Source: Roseovarius bejariae
GTDB taxonomy: Bacteria > Pseudomonadota > Alphaproteobacteria > Rhodobacterales > Rhodobacteraceae
Length of the DNA: 64,000 bases
Reading direction: 5' to 3'
NCBI RefSeq assembly: GCF_009669325.1
Contig: NZ_SZWE01000001.1
Location: 2,547,501 to 2,611,500 of the forward strand
The position numbers were made by a program, and so were the translations under genes. The notes beneath the pieces were generated by a model. It made no database searches. It was not told the DNA's origin and worked only from the letters and a program-made list of their open reading frames with translations. This document shows positions 47,484 to 55,971 of the stretch, piece by piece (within the stretch, counting starts at the first letter, position 1; each line of letters begins with the position of its first letter).

Positions 47484-47837
47484 ATGGATTTTCAGATACG
47501 CAACTCGATTTCGATGGCCCGCCTTGGACATTTCTACGGTGTCATGCAGACTTGCATCTTTGCCTTTGCGGCCATCACCGCGATCATCGTGTTTTCCGGC
47601 GGGGCCTATTCGGCACCGCTCGCCATGCTGGTCATCGCCAACACGGCCTATGGCATTCTTGCAGGAAATACAGCGATAAGCGATGTTTCGAACCTGATCA
47701 GGGATCTTGATGAAGAATCCGCGAAAACGCATTTCGGCCAGGGTCTTACACGTCGCAACATGCCCATGCTCAGGGTCGCGTCTTCCGGGCTGATCGGGCT
47801 GACAGGGTTGGCGGCCTTGGTGGCCATCTTTACGTGA
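47484..47837 (+). CDS. small membrane protein, 117 aa
   Basis: 117 aa from the ATG at 47484, behind GGAGGGAAG. It has three hydrophobic segments (about 22-44, 48-62, 98-116), with a charged loop SNLIRDLDEESAKTHFGQ between the second and third. No family recognised. It faces the convergent gene with a 4-nt gap. Confidence 0.7.
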   Translation: MDFQIRNSISMARLGHFYGVMQTCIFAFAAITAIIVFSGGAYSAPLAMLVIANTAYGILAGNTAISDVSNLIRDLDEESAKTHFGQGLTRRNMPMLRVASSGLIGLTGLAALVAIFT

Positions 47838-47841
47838 GGCT

Positions 47842-48117
47842 TCAGCTTGCGCCCCGCGCGGCCTCCGGGTGGGTTTCGAGGAAGTGATGCAACACCCTGT
47901 ACAGGTCTCGGGCATGGGGCAGGTCATCGCGGTGCAGGGCGTCGCGGATGTCCTCGCAGATCATTTGCTGGACGGTCTGCGGCCCTTTTCGCAGGTGCAT
48001 GATATAGTCCCCCATGAGCGAGGCATTGAGCTCGGGCAAATGCTCATGCTCGGCCAAGGCTGAAATTTCCTCACGGGTGAGGCATGTCATGTCTTCGATA
48101 TCATCCAGCGTGATCAT
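47842..48117 (-). CDS. conserved hypothetical protein, 91 aa
   Basis: 91 aa, acidic and helical: MITLDDIEDMTCLTREEIS, HEHLPELNASLMGDYIMH, then a C-terminal helical hairpin ending ETHPEAARG. No membrane segment. The start at 48117 has GAGGGG directly adjacent to it, which is poor spacing, so the start is uncertain. It is divergent from the first FNR-box small membrane gene. Function unknown. Confidence 0.65.
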   Translation of the reverse strand: MITLDDIEDMTCLTREEISALAEHEHLPELNASLMGDYIMHLRKGPQTVQQMICEDIRDALHRDDLPHARDLYRVLHHFLETHPEAARGAS

Positions 48118-48150
48118 CCCCTCATGATAGCACGGGCGAAGGTGCCCTGC

Positions 48151-48164
48151 CTGACATGGATCAA
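48151..48164 (+). promoter_or_regulatory. FNR-like box upstream of small membrane gene A
   Basis: CTGAC-ATGG-ATCAA differs from TTGAT-N4-ATCAA at two positions. A weak -10 (TAGGTG, 48187) follows at the class II distance. The same half-sites precede the paralogous gene at 48400. Confidence 0.6.
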
Positions 48165-48220
48165 TGCCAAATCTTGCAACCGCACCTAGGTGAGGCAAGA
48201 CCCACTGGAAAGGTTCGCAT

Positions 48221-48403
48221 ATGTCCTGGCTTCTCTTCACCCTGCATCTGTTCATTGGCGCCACCCTGGCCGGGGTGGGGATTGTCGTGGTTCTCGTCGC
48301 GGGGCTTACGGGGGCGGCTTGGCTTTGGGCCGCTGTTTTGGCTGGGCTGGTCCTTGCCTTTCCGGTGGCTTGGATCGTGGCGCGCGCCATGCAAGGGGAC
48401 TGA
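48221..48403 (+). CDS. 60-aa double-transmembrane protein A
   Basis: 60 aa, two transmembrane helices with LFIGATLAGVGIVVVLVAG and LAFPVAWIVARAMQ. GAAAGG precedes the ATG. It is paralogous to the protein at 48476: both share F-I-G-x-T-L-A-G near the start and P-V-A-W-x-V-A-R-A at the end. The stop codon lies in the FNR-like box of the second gene. No known function. Confidence 0.75.
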   Translation: MSWLLFTLHLFIGATLAGVGIVVVLVAGLTGAAWLWAAVLAGLVLAFPVAWIVARAMQGD

Positions 48404-48440
48404 CACAGATCAAGGTCAAATATTCCGAATCTGATATGTA
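48400..48440 (+). promoter_or_regulatory. FNR-like box and -10 upstream of small membrane gene B
   Basis: CTGAC-ACAG-ATCAA (48400-48413) and TATGTA (48435-48440). The spacing between box centre and -10 (about 28 bp) equals that at 38218, again a class II layout. Confidence 0.65.
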
Positions 48441-48475
48441 CCTTTGCGAACGCGCCTGATTGCATGAGGTTCGAA

Positions 48476-48658
48476 ATGCTTCGTTTGGGTCTGATCCTTT
48501 ACGTTTTCATTGGCACCACCTTGGCGGGCTCCGCCATGATCGCCGCTCTGGCTGCGGGTTATGACACGACTGTGCCCGTGGTGGCCTCGGCGGCCGCAGG
48601 GTTCATCGCGGCGATTCCCGTGGCATGGGCCGTGGCGCGGGCGCTATATTCTGAGTAA
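48476..48658 (+). CDS. 60-aa double-transmembrane protein B
   Basis: 60 aa from the ATG at 48476, with GAGG 6 nt upstream, preferred over 48464. YVFIGTTLAGSAMIAALAAG and IAAIPVAWAVARALYSE align with protein A over the full length, so the two are tandem duplicates. Membrane topology of two helices and a short loop. No known function. Confidence 0.75.
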   Translation: MLRLGLILYVFIGTTLAGSAMIAALAAGYDTTVPVVASAAAGFIAAIPVAWAVARALYSE

Positions 48659-48664
48659 CGAGTT

Positions 48665-48744
48665 TCGTACGACTCGTACGCAAGTCGATCATCCCCATAT
48701 GATTTTAGTACGAAAATCCGGGGTCTTGCGTACGAGTCGTACGA
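48665..48744. repeat. CGTACG palindromic repeat cluster 3, a perfect 20-bp inverted repeat
   Basis: The arm at 48665-48684 (TCGTACGACTCGTACGCAAG) is the exact reverse complement of 48725-48744, around a 40-bp centre. Each arm holds two CGTACG units 9 bp apart, the same unit as at 12022 and 12085. The unit may serve as the terminator between the convergent small membrane gene and hydrolase gene. Confidence 0.85.
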
Positions 48745-48748
48745 TGTT

Positions 48749-49504
48749 TCAGGTGGTCCAGGTCCGCACAGCAGCCTCGAACTCGCGCGGTTTTTCGGCA
48801 TGAAGCCAATGACCTGCGCCGGGGATTTTTGCGAATTGCGCCTGCGGGAACAGCGCCTTGATCCCCTCGCGATATTCACGCTTCACATAGTCCGAGTTGG
48901 CCCCGGACAAGAAAAGCGTAGGCTTGTCGAACTGTCCTGCCACCTCGGGAAAAGACAGGATTCTCGGCATTTCGCGGGCCAGGACATCCAGGTTCAGGCG
49001 CCATTTTTTCTCTTTTACATCAAGGGATTGGGTGAAGAATGTGATCAGGGTGGGGTCGTCCACCACCTGTTTGAGCTGCTCTGCCGCGTCCGAGCGGCGC
49101 TCCACCTTGTCCAAATCCACCGCCTTCATCGCCTCGATGAATTGAATTTGCGAGTGGCCATAGGCGACGGGCGCAATATCCGCCACGATCAGGCGGTTGA
49201 CCAAGTCGGGCCGCGTCAGGGCAAGAACCATCGCCGCCTTGCCGCCCATGGAATGCCCCAGCACATCAAACGGGCCGTCCAAACCCTCCAGAACCTGCGC
49301 CAAGTCATCCGCCATGTCAGGATAAGAATGCGTGTCGTGCCAAGGGCTTAGCCCATGGTTGCGCATATCCACCGCCACCACCTGTCGGCTATCCGACAGC
49401 CGTTTGGCGATCACGCCCCAATTGCGGGCCGAGCCATAAAGCCCGTGCACGATCAACAGCCCCGGATGGTCGGTGCGCTTGCCATGTTCAATCATGTTCA
49501 ACAT
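48749..49504 (-). CDS. alpha/beta hydrolase (YbfF-like esterase)
   Basis: 251 aa from the Met at 49504 (a second Met three codons on is possible). The fold shows LLIVHGLYGSARNWG (oxyanion region), VVAVDMRNHGLSP, nucleophile elbow VLGHSMGGKAAM (Ser) and the catalytic His in IPGAGHWLHAEKP. YbfF-type esterases act on acyl esters or thioesters. The physiological substrate is unknown. Confidence 0.9.
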   Translation of the reverse strand: MLNMIEHGKRTDHPGLLIVHGLYGSARNWGVIAKRLSDSRQVVAVDMRNHGLSPWHDTHSYPDMADDLAQVLEGLDGPFDVLGHSMGGKAAMVLALTRPDLVNRLIVADIAPVAYGHSQIQFIEAMKAVDLDKVERRSDAAEQLKQVVDDPTLITFFTQSLDVKEKKWRLNLDVLAREMPRILSFPEVAGQFDKPTLFLSGANSDYVKREYREGIKALFPQAQFAKIPGAGHWLHAEKPREFEAAVRTWTT

Positions 49505-49593
49505 GGGGCAGACATACCTGCCCATGATCCCTGCCGCCACCCCTATTGAGGGCCTTGACCGCACAGGTTAATCTGCGCGCCGGAGGCAAACGC

Positions 49594-49968
49594 ATGATCG
49601 ACCCCAAGCCGTTTCAGGACAAGACCGAGGAGCTTGCTCATCTGCTGCAAGATCGTCTCGGTATCCGTGGCAAGACCTTCTCGATCAGGCTGCGTCGCGC
49701 CGGTCGGCTCTTGCCGCGTTTTCTCCGCCGCGCAGGGGAAGAGGTCGCGCAGGCCGAGACCATGATGATCCATCCACGCCTTGCCGTACATGTCGATGCG
49801 GATCGGTTCAATCGTGCCGCTGGTATCCTTGGGGATCATTTGAAAGAGATTGACCCGAAAGAGCGGCGCAAGACCCGCATCTTGCATCTTCTGGCCTCGA
49901 TCGTTTTCAACCTCGCCCTTCTGGGCATCGCGGTTTATGCGATCCTCTGGGTCGTGGGGCGTGTCTGA
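49594..49968 (+). CDS. hypothetical protein with C-terminal membrane anchor
   Basis: 124 aa from the ATG at 49594, behind CGGAGG. A basic central region (RIRGKTFSIRLRRAGRLLPRFLRRAGEE-like) precedes a single C-terminal transmembrane helix (about 98-122, ILHLLASIVFNLALLGIAVYAILWVV). No domain recognised. Divergent from the esterase. Confidence 0.7.
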   Translation: MIDPKPFQDKTEELAHLLQDRLGIRGKTFSIRLRRAGRLLPRFLRRAGEEVAQAETMMIHPRLAVHVDADRFNRAAGILGDHLKEIDPKERRKTRILHLLASIVFNLALLGIAVYAILWVVGRV

Positions 49969-50025
49969 GGGGCCGACCGCGGCGCATCCCTTAACAAACC
50001 GAAACGCAACCGAAGTCCAGACATG

Positions 50026-50055
50026 AAAAACCCCGCGCAGCGAAACCGCGCGGGG
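50026..50055 (-). terminator. rho-independent terminator of glyA
   Basis: CCCCGCGC (50031-50038) pairs with GCGCGGGG (50048-50055); on the minus strand a TTTTT run follows, in the right place for glyA. Confidence 0.82.
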
Positions 50056-50077
50056 CCGTCATCAGATACCTACCCGA

Positions 50078-51385
50078 TTACAGGTTGGGATACATCGGGA
50101 AGCGGGCACAAAGCGCTTCGACCTCGGCTTTCACCTTGGCCTCGACCTCGCCATTGCCCTCCTCGCCATTGGTGGCCAGACCATCGACAACCTCGACGAT
50201 CCAATCGGCGATCTGGCGGAACTCGGCCTCGCCAAAGCCACGGGTCGTGCCCGCTGGCGACCCCAAGCGAATACCGCTGGTCACGGTGGGCTTTTCGGGG
50301 TCGAACGGCACGCCGTTCTTGTTGCAGGTGATATGCGCCCGGCCAAGGGCCTTCTCGGTGGCATTCCCTTTCACGCCCTTGGGCCGCAGGTCCACCAGTA
50401 GAACGTGGGTGTCGGTGCCGTGGGTCACGGTATCCAAGCCGCCCTTGATCAACTGGTCGCTCATCGCTTGCGCGTTGGTGATAACCTGTTGAATGTACTG
50501 CTTGAATTCGGGGCGCAGCGCCTCGCCAAAGGCCACGGCCTTGGCCGCGATCACATGCATCAGGGGGCCGCCCTGAATGCCCGGGAAGATGGCCGAGTTG
50601 ACCTTCTTGGCAATCGCCTCGTCATTGGTCAGGATCATGCCGCCGCGCGGGCCGCGCAGGGTCTTGTGCGTGGTCGTGGTCGCCACATGGGCATGCGGGA
50701 AGGGCGAGGGGTGCTCGCCTGCCGCGACGAGGCCGGCAAAGTGCGCCATGTCCACGTGCAGGTAGGCGCCTACCATATCGGCAATCTCGCGCATGCGGGC
50801 AAAGTCGATCTGGCGCGGAATGGCGCTGCCGCCCGCGATGATCAGCTTGGGCTGATGCTCTTTCGCCAGCGATTCGATCTGGTCGTAGTCGATCAGGTTG
50901 TCTTCCTTGCGCACGCCGTATTGCACGGCGTTGAACCACTTGCCCGATTGGTTGGGCGCGGCACCGTGGGTCAGGTGACCACCGGCATCAAGGCTCATGC
51001 CCAGGATCGTGTCACCCGGTTGCAGCAAGGCGGTAAAGACACCCTGGTTAGCCTGAGAACCCGAGTTCGGCTGCACATTGGCAAAGCCGCAATCGAACAG
51101 CTTGCAAGCGCGCTTAATGGCAAGGTTCTCAGCAATATCAACAAATTCGCACCCGCCGTAATACCGGCGGCCGGGGTAGCCCTCGGCGTATTTGTTGGTC
51201 ATCACGCTGCCTTGCGCTTCCATTACGGCGGCGCTGACGATGTTTTCGCTGGCGATCAACTCGATCTCGTCGCGCTGACGGCCCAGTTCCTGGCCAATCG
51301 CCTCGGCGATCTCGGGGTCGCGGGACGCGAGGGATTCGGTGAAAAACCCTTCGCTGACAAAGGGTTGGTTTCCGTCATGGGGCAT
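50078..51385 (-). CDS. glyA: serine hydroxymethyltransferase
   Basis: 435 aa. It converts serine and tetrahydrofolate to glycine and methylene-THF, using PLP. The Lys that binds PLP lies in [17 protein letters not shown]. Other hallmarks are [19 protein letters not shown] and [16 protein letters not shown]. The N-terminal extension [18 protein letters not shown] is typical for the class. Start at 51385 with GGAGGTGG upstream. Confidence 0.97.
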   Translation of the reverse strand: MPHDGNQPFVSEGFFTESLASRDPEIAEAIGQELGRQRDEIELIASENIVSAAVMEAQGSVMTNKYAEGYPGRRYYGGCEFVDIAENLAIKRACKLFDCGFANVQPNSGSQANQGVFTALLQPGDTILGMSLDAGGHLTHGAAPNQSGKWFNAVQYGVRKEDNLIDYDQIESLAKEHQPKLIIAGGSAIPRQIDFARMREIADMVGAYLHVDMAHFAGLVAAGEHPSPFPHAHVATTTTHKTLRGPRGGMILTNDEAIAKKVNSAIFPGIQGGPLMHVIAAKAVAFGEALRPEFKQYIQQVITNAQAMSDQLIKGGLDTVTHGTDTHVLLVDLRPKGVKGNATEKALGRAHITCNKNGVPFDPEKPTVTSGIRLGSPAGTTRGFGEAEFRQIADWIVEVVDGLATNGEEGNGEVEAKVKAEVEALCARFPMYPNL

Positions 51386-51420
51386 TGGGCCACCTCCATC
51401 AAAATCTGCACTTCGCGCGA

Positions 51421-51434
51421 TTTCCTATAGGAAA
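51421..51434. promoter_or_regulatory. 14-bp perfect palindrome in the glyA promoter region
   Basis: TTTCCTATAGGAAA is fully self-complementary and contains a -10-like TATAGG for the minus strand, 36-50 nt upstream of glyA. An operator role is possible. Confidence 0.4.
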
Positions 51435-51560
51435 CCCAGCCTTTTTGAAAGGTTGTAAAGCGACAAAAGGCCCGGCGGGACCGGCATTGCTGGTACATGC
51501 GGTGGATTTATGTTTCGATCCGACCCACAATACGCCCTTTGGAAACGGACCCGCCCCGCC

Positions 51561-52322
51561 ATGACAGCAAGAATAGCCTTCGTCGCCAGTGATGCCCCCT
51601 CGGCCCAAACGGCACGCGGGGCGCTTGTTACACGCTATGGCACTGTCCCCGAGGAGGAGGCCGATGTCATTGTCGCCTTGGGCGGGGATGGTTTCATGCT
51701 GCAAACCCTGCACGGATCACAGCACCTTCCGGCCCCTGTCTATGGCATGAACCGTGGCACCGTGGGTTTCCTGATGAACGAATACAGCGAAACCGATCTG
51801 CTCGATCGTCTTGCCGCCGCCGAGGAGGCGGTGATCAACCCCTTGAAAATGAAGGCACAAACGGTTGATGGTAAAATGCACGATGCGCTTGCCATCAACG
51901 AGGTTTCGCTGCTGCGTGCGGGGCCGCAGGCCGCCAAGCTGAAGATCACCATCGATGGCCACCTGCGGCTTGAGGAACTGGTCTGCGATGGGGCGCTTGT
52001 CGCCACGCCTGCTGGATCGACGGCCTATAACTATTCCGCCCACGGCCCGATCCTGCCTATCGGGTCGGATGTTCTGGCGCTCACCGCAGTTGCCGCGTTT
52101 CGCCCACGTCGCTGGCGCGGGGCGCTGCTGCCCAAATCGGCGCATGTACGTTTCGACGTGATCAACCCCGATAGACGCCCTGTCATGGCCGATGCCGATA
52201 GCATATGGGTGGAAAACGTCCTCTGGGTTGAAATCCAGTCCGAGCCCAGCATCGAACACCGCCTGTTGTTTGATCCCGGCCACGGGCTGGAAGAGCGCCT
52301 TTTGCGCGAACAATTCGTCTGA
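51561..52322 (+). CDS. nadK: NAD kinase
   Basis: 253 aa from the ATG at 51561; a start at 51510 would add 17 atypical residues. It phosphorylates NAD to NADP. Motifs: GGDG in [24 protein letters not shown] and the ATP/NAD site [19 protein letters not shown]. Upstream signals for translation are weak. Divergent from glyA. Confidence 0.92.
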   Translation: MTARIAFVASDAPSAQTARGALVTRYGTVPEEEADVIVALGGDGFMLQTLHGSQHLPAPVYGMNRGTVGFLMNEYSETDLLDRLAAAEEAVINPLKMKAQTVDGKMHDALAINEVSLLRAGPQAAKLKITIDGHLRLEELVCDGALVATPAGSTAYNYSAHGPILPIGSDVLALTAVAAFRPRRWRGALLPKSAHVRFDVINPDRRPVMADADSIWVENVLWVEIQSEPSIEHRLLFDPGHGLEERLLREQFV

Positions 52323-52378
52323 TGAAAAATAAGGCCACGGGGGTTTCAGTCCCCTGAACGCCTGCATACCTCTAAAGC

Positions 52379-53056
52379 ATGGCGCAAGACGCAGAGCATA
52401 TCGTGGCACTGCTGCAAAGCCCTTGGGTCCTATTGGCATGGACGGCGCTATTGCTGCCCTGCCTCGCAATTCTCGTGTTTGACCTACACCGCAACAACAG
52501 CCACCTCATGCAACTGATGAAATGGGTCTGGGCGCTGACCGTGGTGTATTCCGGCCCCTTGGGGCTGGCTATCTACTGGTGGTCGGGGCGCAAGGAAATT
52601 TCCGCGGATGGCCCGTTCCGCAGGGCCGCGCGCTCGGTCGCGCACTGCTACTCGGGGTGCGGGATGGGCGAAATCATCGGCCTGACCCTTGCAGTGGGCA
52701 TCCTTGCCCTTGGCGCCACCGGAACGGCGCTACTGACCTTTGCCTTCGCTTATGTCATGGGCTTCGCCCTTACCGTGGGGCCGCTCATGCAAGAAGGTAC
52801 GGGCCTTGGTGTGGCCATGCGTGACGCGATTTATTCCGAAACGCCCAGCATCGCGGTGATGGAGGTCGTCGCCATCGGGGTCGATCTTACCCTCGCAGGC
52901 AATGCTGGACCGGCCCAAGTGCTATTTTGGTCGTCGATGATCGTGTCCCTGACCTGCGGTCTGCTGGCGGCCTATCCGGTGAACCTGGTGTTGATCCGCA
53001 TGGGCGTCAAAGAAGGGATGATGGACCCGCGCAACACGCGCCACGCTCACGGCTAA
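52379..53056 (+). CDS. DUF4396 domain membrane protein
   Basis: 225 aa with six or so transmembrane segments. The DUF4396 mark is a Cys/Gly motif, AHCYSGCGMGEIIGL (about 88-102), followed by membrane helices and VMEVVAIGVDLTL. It may bind metal through its Cys residues; no substrate is known. No SD is obvious, so the start is moderately sure. It is followed by the DJ-1 gene after 35 nt. Confidence 0.82.
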   Translation: MAQDAEHIVALLQSPWVLLAWTALLLPCLAILVFDLHRNNSHLMQLMKWVWALTVVYSGPLGLAIYWWSGRKEISADGPFRRAARSVAHCYSGCGMGEIIGLTLAVGILALGATGTALLTFAFAYVMGFALTVGPLMQEGTGLGVAMRDAIYSETPSIAVMEVVAIGVDLTLAGNAGPAQVLFWSSMIVSLTCGLLAAYPVNLVLIRMGVKEGMMDPRNTRHAHG

Positions 53057-53091
53057 TCTAATACCCCACTCAAAAGAAAGGAGAGTCTTTC

Positions 53092-53799
53092 ATGGCACGC
53101 CTTCTTATGATTCTCACATCCAATGGCACGATGGGGCAGGATGGTGCCCCTACCGGTTTCTACTGGGAAGAAATGGCCGTTCCTTACTGGGCATTTCGCG
53201 AAGCGGGTTACACTGTTGATCTGGCCAGCCCGAAAGGCGGTATGCCGCCTGCCGATCCAGCCTCTGACGATGATACAATGGCCCGCCCGCGCGCCGTGCA
53301 AAATTTCATGGACGACGAAAAGGCGATGAAGGCCCTCGAAAGCACCATTCCCCTCACGGAAGTAGACGCCAGTAAATACGATGGTATTTTCCTTCCCGGG
53401 GGGCATGGCACGATGTGGGATTTCCACCAAACCCCGCAGGTCGCCGCCACCGTGTCAAAAATCCACGAACAAGGCGGCGTTGTCGGTGCGGTCTGTCATG
53501 GGCCGGCGGGCCTTCTTGGCACCAAACGCAGCGATGGCACCCCGCTTCTCAAGGGCCGCAAAGTCAACGGCTTCACCAACTCCGAAGAGACCGCCGCTGG
53601 CCTTTCAAAGGTGGTGCCATTCCTTCTGGAAGATGAATTGAGGGCTGAAGGCGCTGAATTCGAGCGTAGCGTCGAAGATTTCAGCGGCTTTGCAATCCGC
53701 GATGCACGTATCGTCACGGGGCAGAACCCGGATTCTTCAGCTGCCGTGGCCGAACATATGCTCGCCGCCCTCAATGATGCCAGCCGGAAGGCGGCCTAA
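53092..53799 (+). CDS. DJ-1/PfpI (Hsp31-like) type 1 glutamine amidotransferase domain protein
   Basis: 235 aa. The nucleophile elbow is AVCHGPAGL (Cys), and GGHGTMWDF gives the glutamate-adjacent loop of Hsp31-like proteins. Such proteins act as glyoxalase III, deglycase or chaperone; the activity here is not resolved. AAAGGAGAG precedes the ATG. Terminator hairpin at 53805 follows. Confidence 0.88.
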   Translation: MARLLMILTSNGTMGQDGAPTGFYWEEMAVPYWAFREAGYTVDLASPKGGMPPADPASDDDTMARPRAVQNFMDDEKAMKALESTIPLTEVDASKYDGIFLPGGHGTMWDFHQTPQVAATVSKIHEQGGVVGAVCHGPAGLLGTKRSDGTPLLKGRKVNGFTNSEETAAGLSKVVPFLLEDELRAEGAEFERSVEDFSGFAIRDARIVTGQNPDSSAAVAEHMLAALNDASRKAA

Positions 53800-53804
53800 C
53801 ATAT

Positions 53805-53841
53805 ATGCGCGCGCCGGGGCGACCCGACGCGCGCATCGTTT
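53805..53841. terminator. terminator between convergent DJ-1 and prpE genes
   Basis: ATGCGCGCG (53805-53813) pairs perfectly with CGCGCGCAT (53828-53836), followed by CGTTTTA. It probably serves the plus-strand gene. Confidence 0.65.
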
Positions 53842-55730
53842 TACTTGGCATAGCCAATGGTTTGCAGCGCGTCCTTGATCTCGTCAAGGATCGCGTGATC
53901 GTCGATGGTGGCCGGCATCTTGTACTCGGCCCCATCCGCAATCTTCACCATGATCGCCCGGAGGATCTTGCCCGAGCGTGTCTTTGGCAAACGATCCACC
54001 ACGACGGCCAGTTTGAAGGCAGCCACCGGGCCGATCTGGTCGCGCACCATCTTCACGCATTCCTGCACGATCTCGGCATGGTCGCGATTGACCCCCTTGG
54101 TCAGGCACAGGAAGCCGACCGGCATTTGCCCCTTCAACTGGTCCGACACACCGATCACGGCGCATTCGGCCACATCCGGGTGTGCGGCCAGCACTTCCTC
54201 CATGCCGCCGGTCGACAGCCGGTGACCGGCCACGTTGATCACGTCATCGGTCCGGGCCATGATCCACAGGTAGCCGTCTTCGTCCTTCATGCCCGCATCG
54301 CCGGTTTCGTAATAACCCGGGAAGGTGTTGAGATAGGATTTGCGGAATCGCTCCTCGGCATTCCATAGCGTTGGCAGGGTGCCCGGGGGCAGGGGCAGTT
54401 TAACCGCAATCGCGCCCAATTCACCTGCAGGCATCTCGTGCCCGCCCTCATCCAGAATCTGCACGTCATAGCCCGGCATCGCCACGGTGGGCGACCCGAT
54501 CTTGACCGGCAGCGCCTCGATCCCCGCAGGGTTGCCCGCGATGGTCCAGCCGGTCTCGGTCTGCCACCAATGGTCATAGACCGGCACGCCCATCACGTCC
54601 TGCGCCCATTCGATGGTATCCGGGTCGGCGCGTTCGCCTGCAAGGTACAGCGCCCGCAGGTTCGAGATGTCGTAATTCTTGATCAACTCGCCCTTGGGGT
54701 CGTCCCGCTTGATCGCGCGGAAGGCGGTGGGTGCGGTAAAAAAGCTCCGCACGTTATGCTCGGAAATGACGCGCCAGAATGTTCCGGCATCGGGGGTGCC
54801 AACGGGCTTGCCCTCGAAGACGATCGTCGTGTTCCCGTGAATGAGCGGCCCATAGCAGATATAGCTGTGCCCAACGACCCAACCCACATCCGACGCGGCC
54901 CAGAACACATCGCCCGGATCGACGTTATAGATGTTCTTCATGGTCCAGTTCAGCGCAACCATGTGGCCGGCTGTATGCCGCACAACGCCTTTGGGCGCAC
55001 CCGTCGTCCCCGAGGTATAAAGGATATAGGCAGGGTGGTTGCCCTCGACCGGGACGCACTCGGCAGGTTCGACACCATACTGGAACCCGTGCCAGTCATA
55101 ATCCCGGCCTTCTTCCAGGTGGGCCACCTCTTCTTCGCGTTGGAAGATCACGCAGAACTCGGGCTTGTGCTTCGCTTCTTCGATGGCCCCATCCAGAAGC
55201 GGCTTGTAATGCACCACGCGGCCCGGCTCGATCCCGCAGGAGGCGGCGATGATGCACTTCGGCGCGCAATCGTCGATCCGTACCGCCAGTTCATGCGCCG
55301 CGAAGCCGCCGAACACCACGGAATGCACCGCCCCGATCCGCGCACAGGCCAGCATTGCCTCAAGCGCCTCGGGAACCATCGGCATGTAGATGATGACACG
55401 ATCGCCCTTTTCCACGCCCTTCGCGCGTAGCGCACCGGCCAGCCGCGCCACGCGCGAACGAAGTTGCGCATAGCTGATCTTGTGCTTGGTGCCGGTCACC
55501 GGGCTGTCGTGGATGATCGCCGCCTGCGCGCCGCGCCCGTTTTCCACGTGGCGATCCACGGCGTTCCAGCAGGTGTTTACCATGCCGTCGCTGAACCATT
55601 CATAAAGATCATCGCCCAGATCGAACAACGCCTTGCTTGGGGCCTTGTCCCAGTCGATGGCTTGTGCGGCTTCCATCCAGAATCCTTCGGGATTCTGTTT
55701 CCAGCTTTCATAGACGTCACTGTATGCCAT
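53841..55730 (-). CDS. prpE: propionate--CoA ligase
   Basis: 629 aa, close to E. coli PrpE. It forms propionyl-CoA from propionate, ATP and CoA through an acyl-adenylate. The N-terminal motif FWMEAAQAIDW, P-loop ILYTSGTTGAPKG, DHWWQTETGW, and the acetylatable Lys in TRSGKILR are visible. Acetyl-CoA synthetases share these, but the start and length favour PrpE. GGAGGAGAATACA precedes the ATG. A TTTGCAAA cluster lies upstream. Confidence 0.9.
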   Translation of the reverse strand: MAYSDVYESWKQNPEGFWMEAAQAIDWDKAPSKALFDLGDDLYEWFSDGMVNTCWNAVDRHVENGRGAQAAIIHDSPVTGTKHKISYAQLRSRVARLAGALRAKGVEKGDRVIIYMPMVPEALEAMLACARIGAVHSVVFGGFAAHELAVRIDDCAPKCIIAASCGIEPGRVVHYKPLLDGAIEEAKHKPEFCVIFQREEEVAHLEEGRDYDWHGFQYGVEPAECVPVEGNHPAYILYTSGTTGAPKGVVRHTAGHMVALNWTMKNIYNVDPGDVFWAASDVGWVVGHSYICYGPLIHGNTTIVFEGKPVGTPDAGTFWRVISEHNVRSFFTAPTAFRAIKRDDPKGELIKNYDISNLRALYLAGERADPDTIEWAQDVMGVPVYDHWWQTETGWTIAGNPAGIEALPVKIGSPTVAMPGYDVQILDEGGHEMPAGELGAIAVKLPLPPGTLPTLWNAEERFRKSYLNTFPGYYETGDAGMKDEDGYLWIMARTDDVINVAGHRLSTGGMEEVLAAHPDVAECAVIGVSDQLKGQMPVGFLCLTKGVNRDHAEIVQECVKMVRDQIGPVAAFKLAVVVDRLPKTRSGKILRAIMVKIADGAEYKMPATIDDHAILDEIKDALQTIGYAK

Positions 55731-55736
55731 TGTATT

Positions 55737-55771
55737 CTCCTCCGGTCCTTTAAAGATGTGTTACGGAGGAG
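55737..55771 (-). promoter_or_regulatory. possible Shine-Dalgarno-sequestering hairpin in the prpE leader
   Basis: In the minus-strand RNA, CTCCTCCG (from 55771-55764) can pair with CGGAGGAG (from 55744-55737), the prpE ribosome-binding site, across a 19-nt loop. It could hide the site until opened. Seen only as pairing. Confidence 0.4.
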
Positions 55772-55824
55772 CGGACGTTGCGGCAAGCGGCTTGACAGGT
55801 TGCGTGGCAGATTACCGCATAATC

Positions 55825-55936
55825 TTTGCAGATAAAGGGCTTTTGTGGCTGCAAACTTTTGCAAACCATCCAAAATTCAATGCCGGTACATCAAATTTCA
55901 CGTAGTTTGCAAATCTGCAAACCTGAGCGGTGCAAA
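55825..55936 (-). promoter_or_regulatory. cluster of TTTGCAAA-like sites upstream of prpE (PccR/ScfR-type)
   Basis: Full TTTGCAAA sites occur at 55858-55865 and 55906-55913, with TTTGCA at 55825 and TGCAAA at 55850, 55916 and 55931. In Rhodobacter sphaeroides the short-chain fatty acyl-CoA regulator PccR binds TTTGCAAA-N4-TTTGCAAA upstream of the propionyl-CoA carboxylase gene. The half-sites match and the target pathway matches, but spacing here is not N4. Confidence 0.6.
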
Positions 55937-55971
55937 GTTTGGTCGGGCGCGTGGTGCAGATTCGCGTTGCT

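Noticed and set aside
51386..51560. Glycine or THF riboswitch upstream of glyA
   Set aside because: The leader is short and shows none of the conserved riboswitch core that I can identify; only a palindrome is visible.
53841..55730. Acetyl-CoA synthetase (acs) for the adenylate-forming enzyme
   Set aside because: Start sequence and 629-aa length fit PrpE better, and propionate-type regulator sites lie upstream; acetate use is not excluded.
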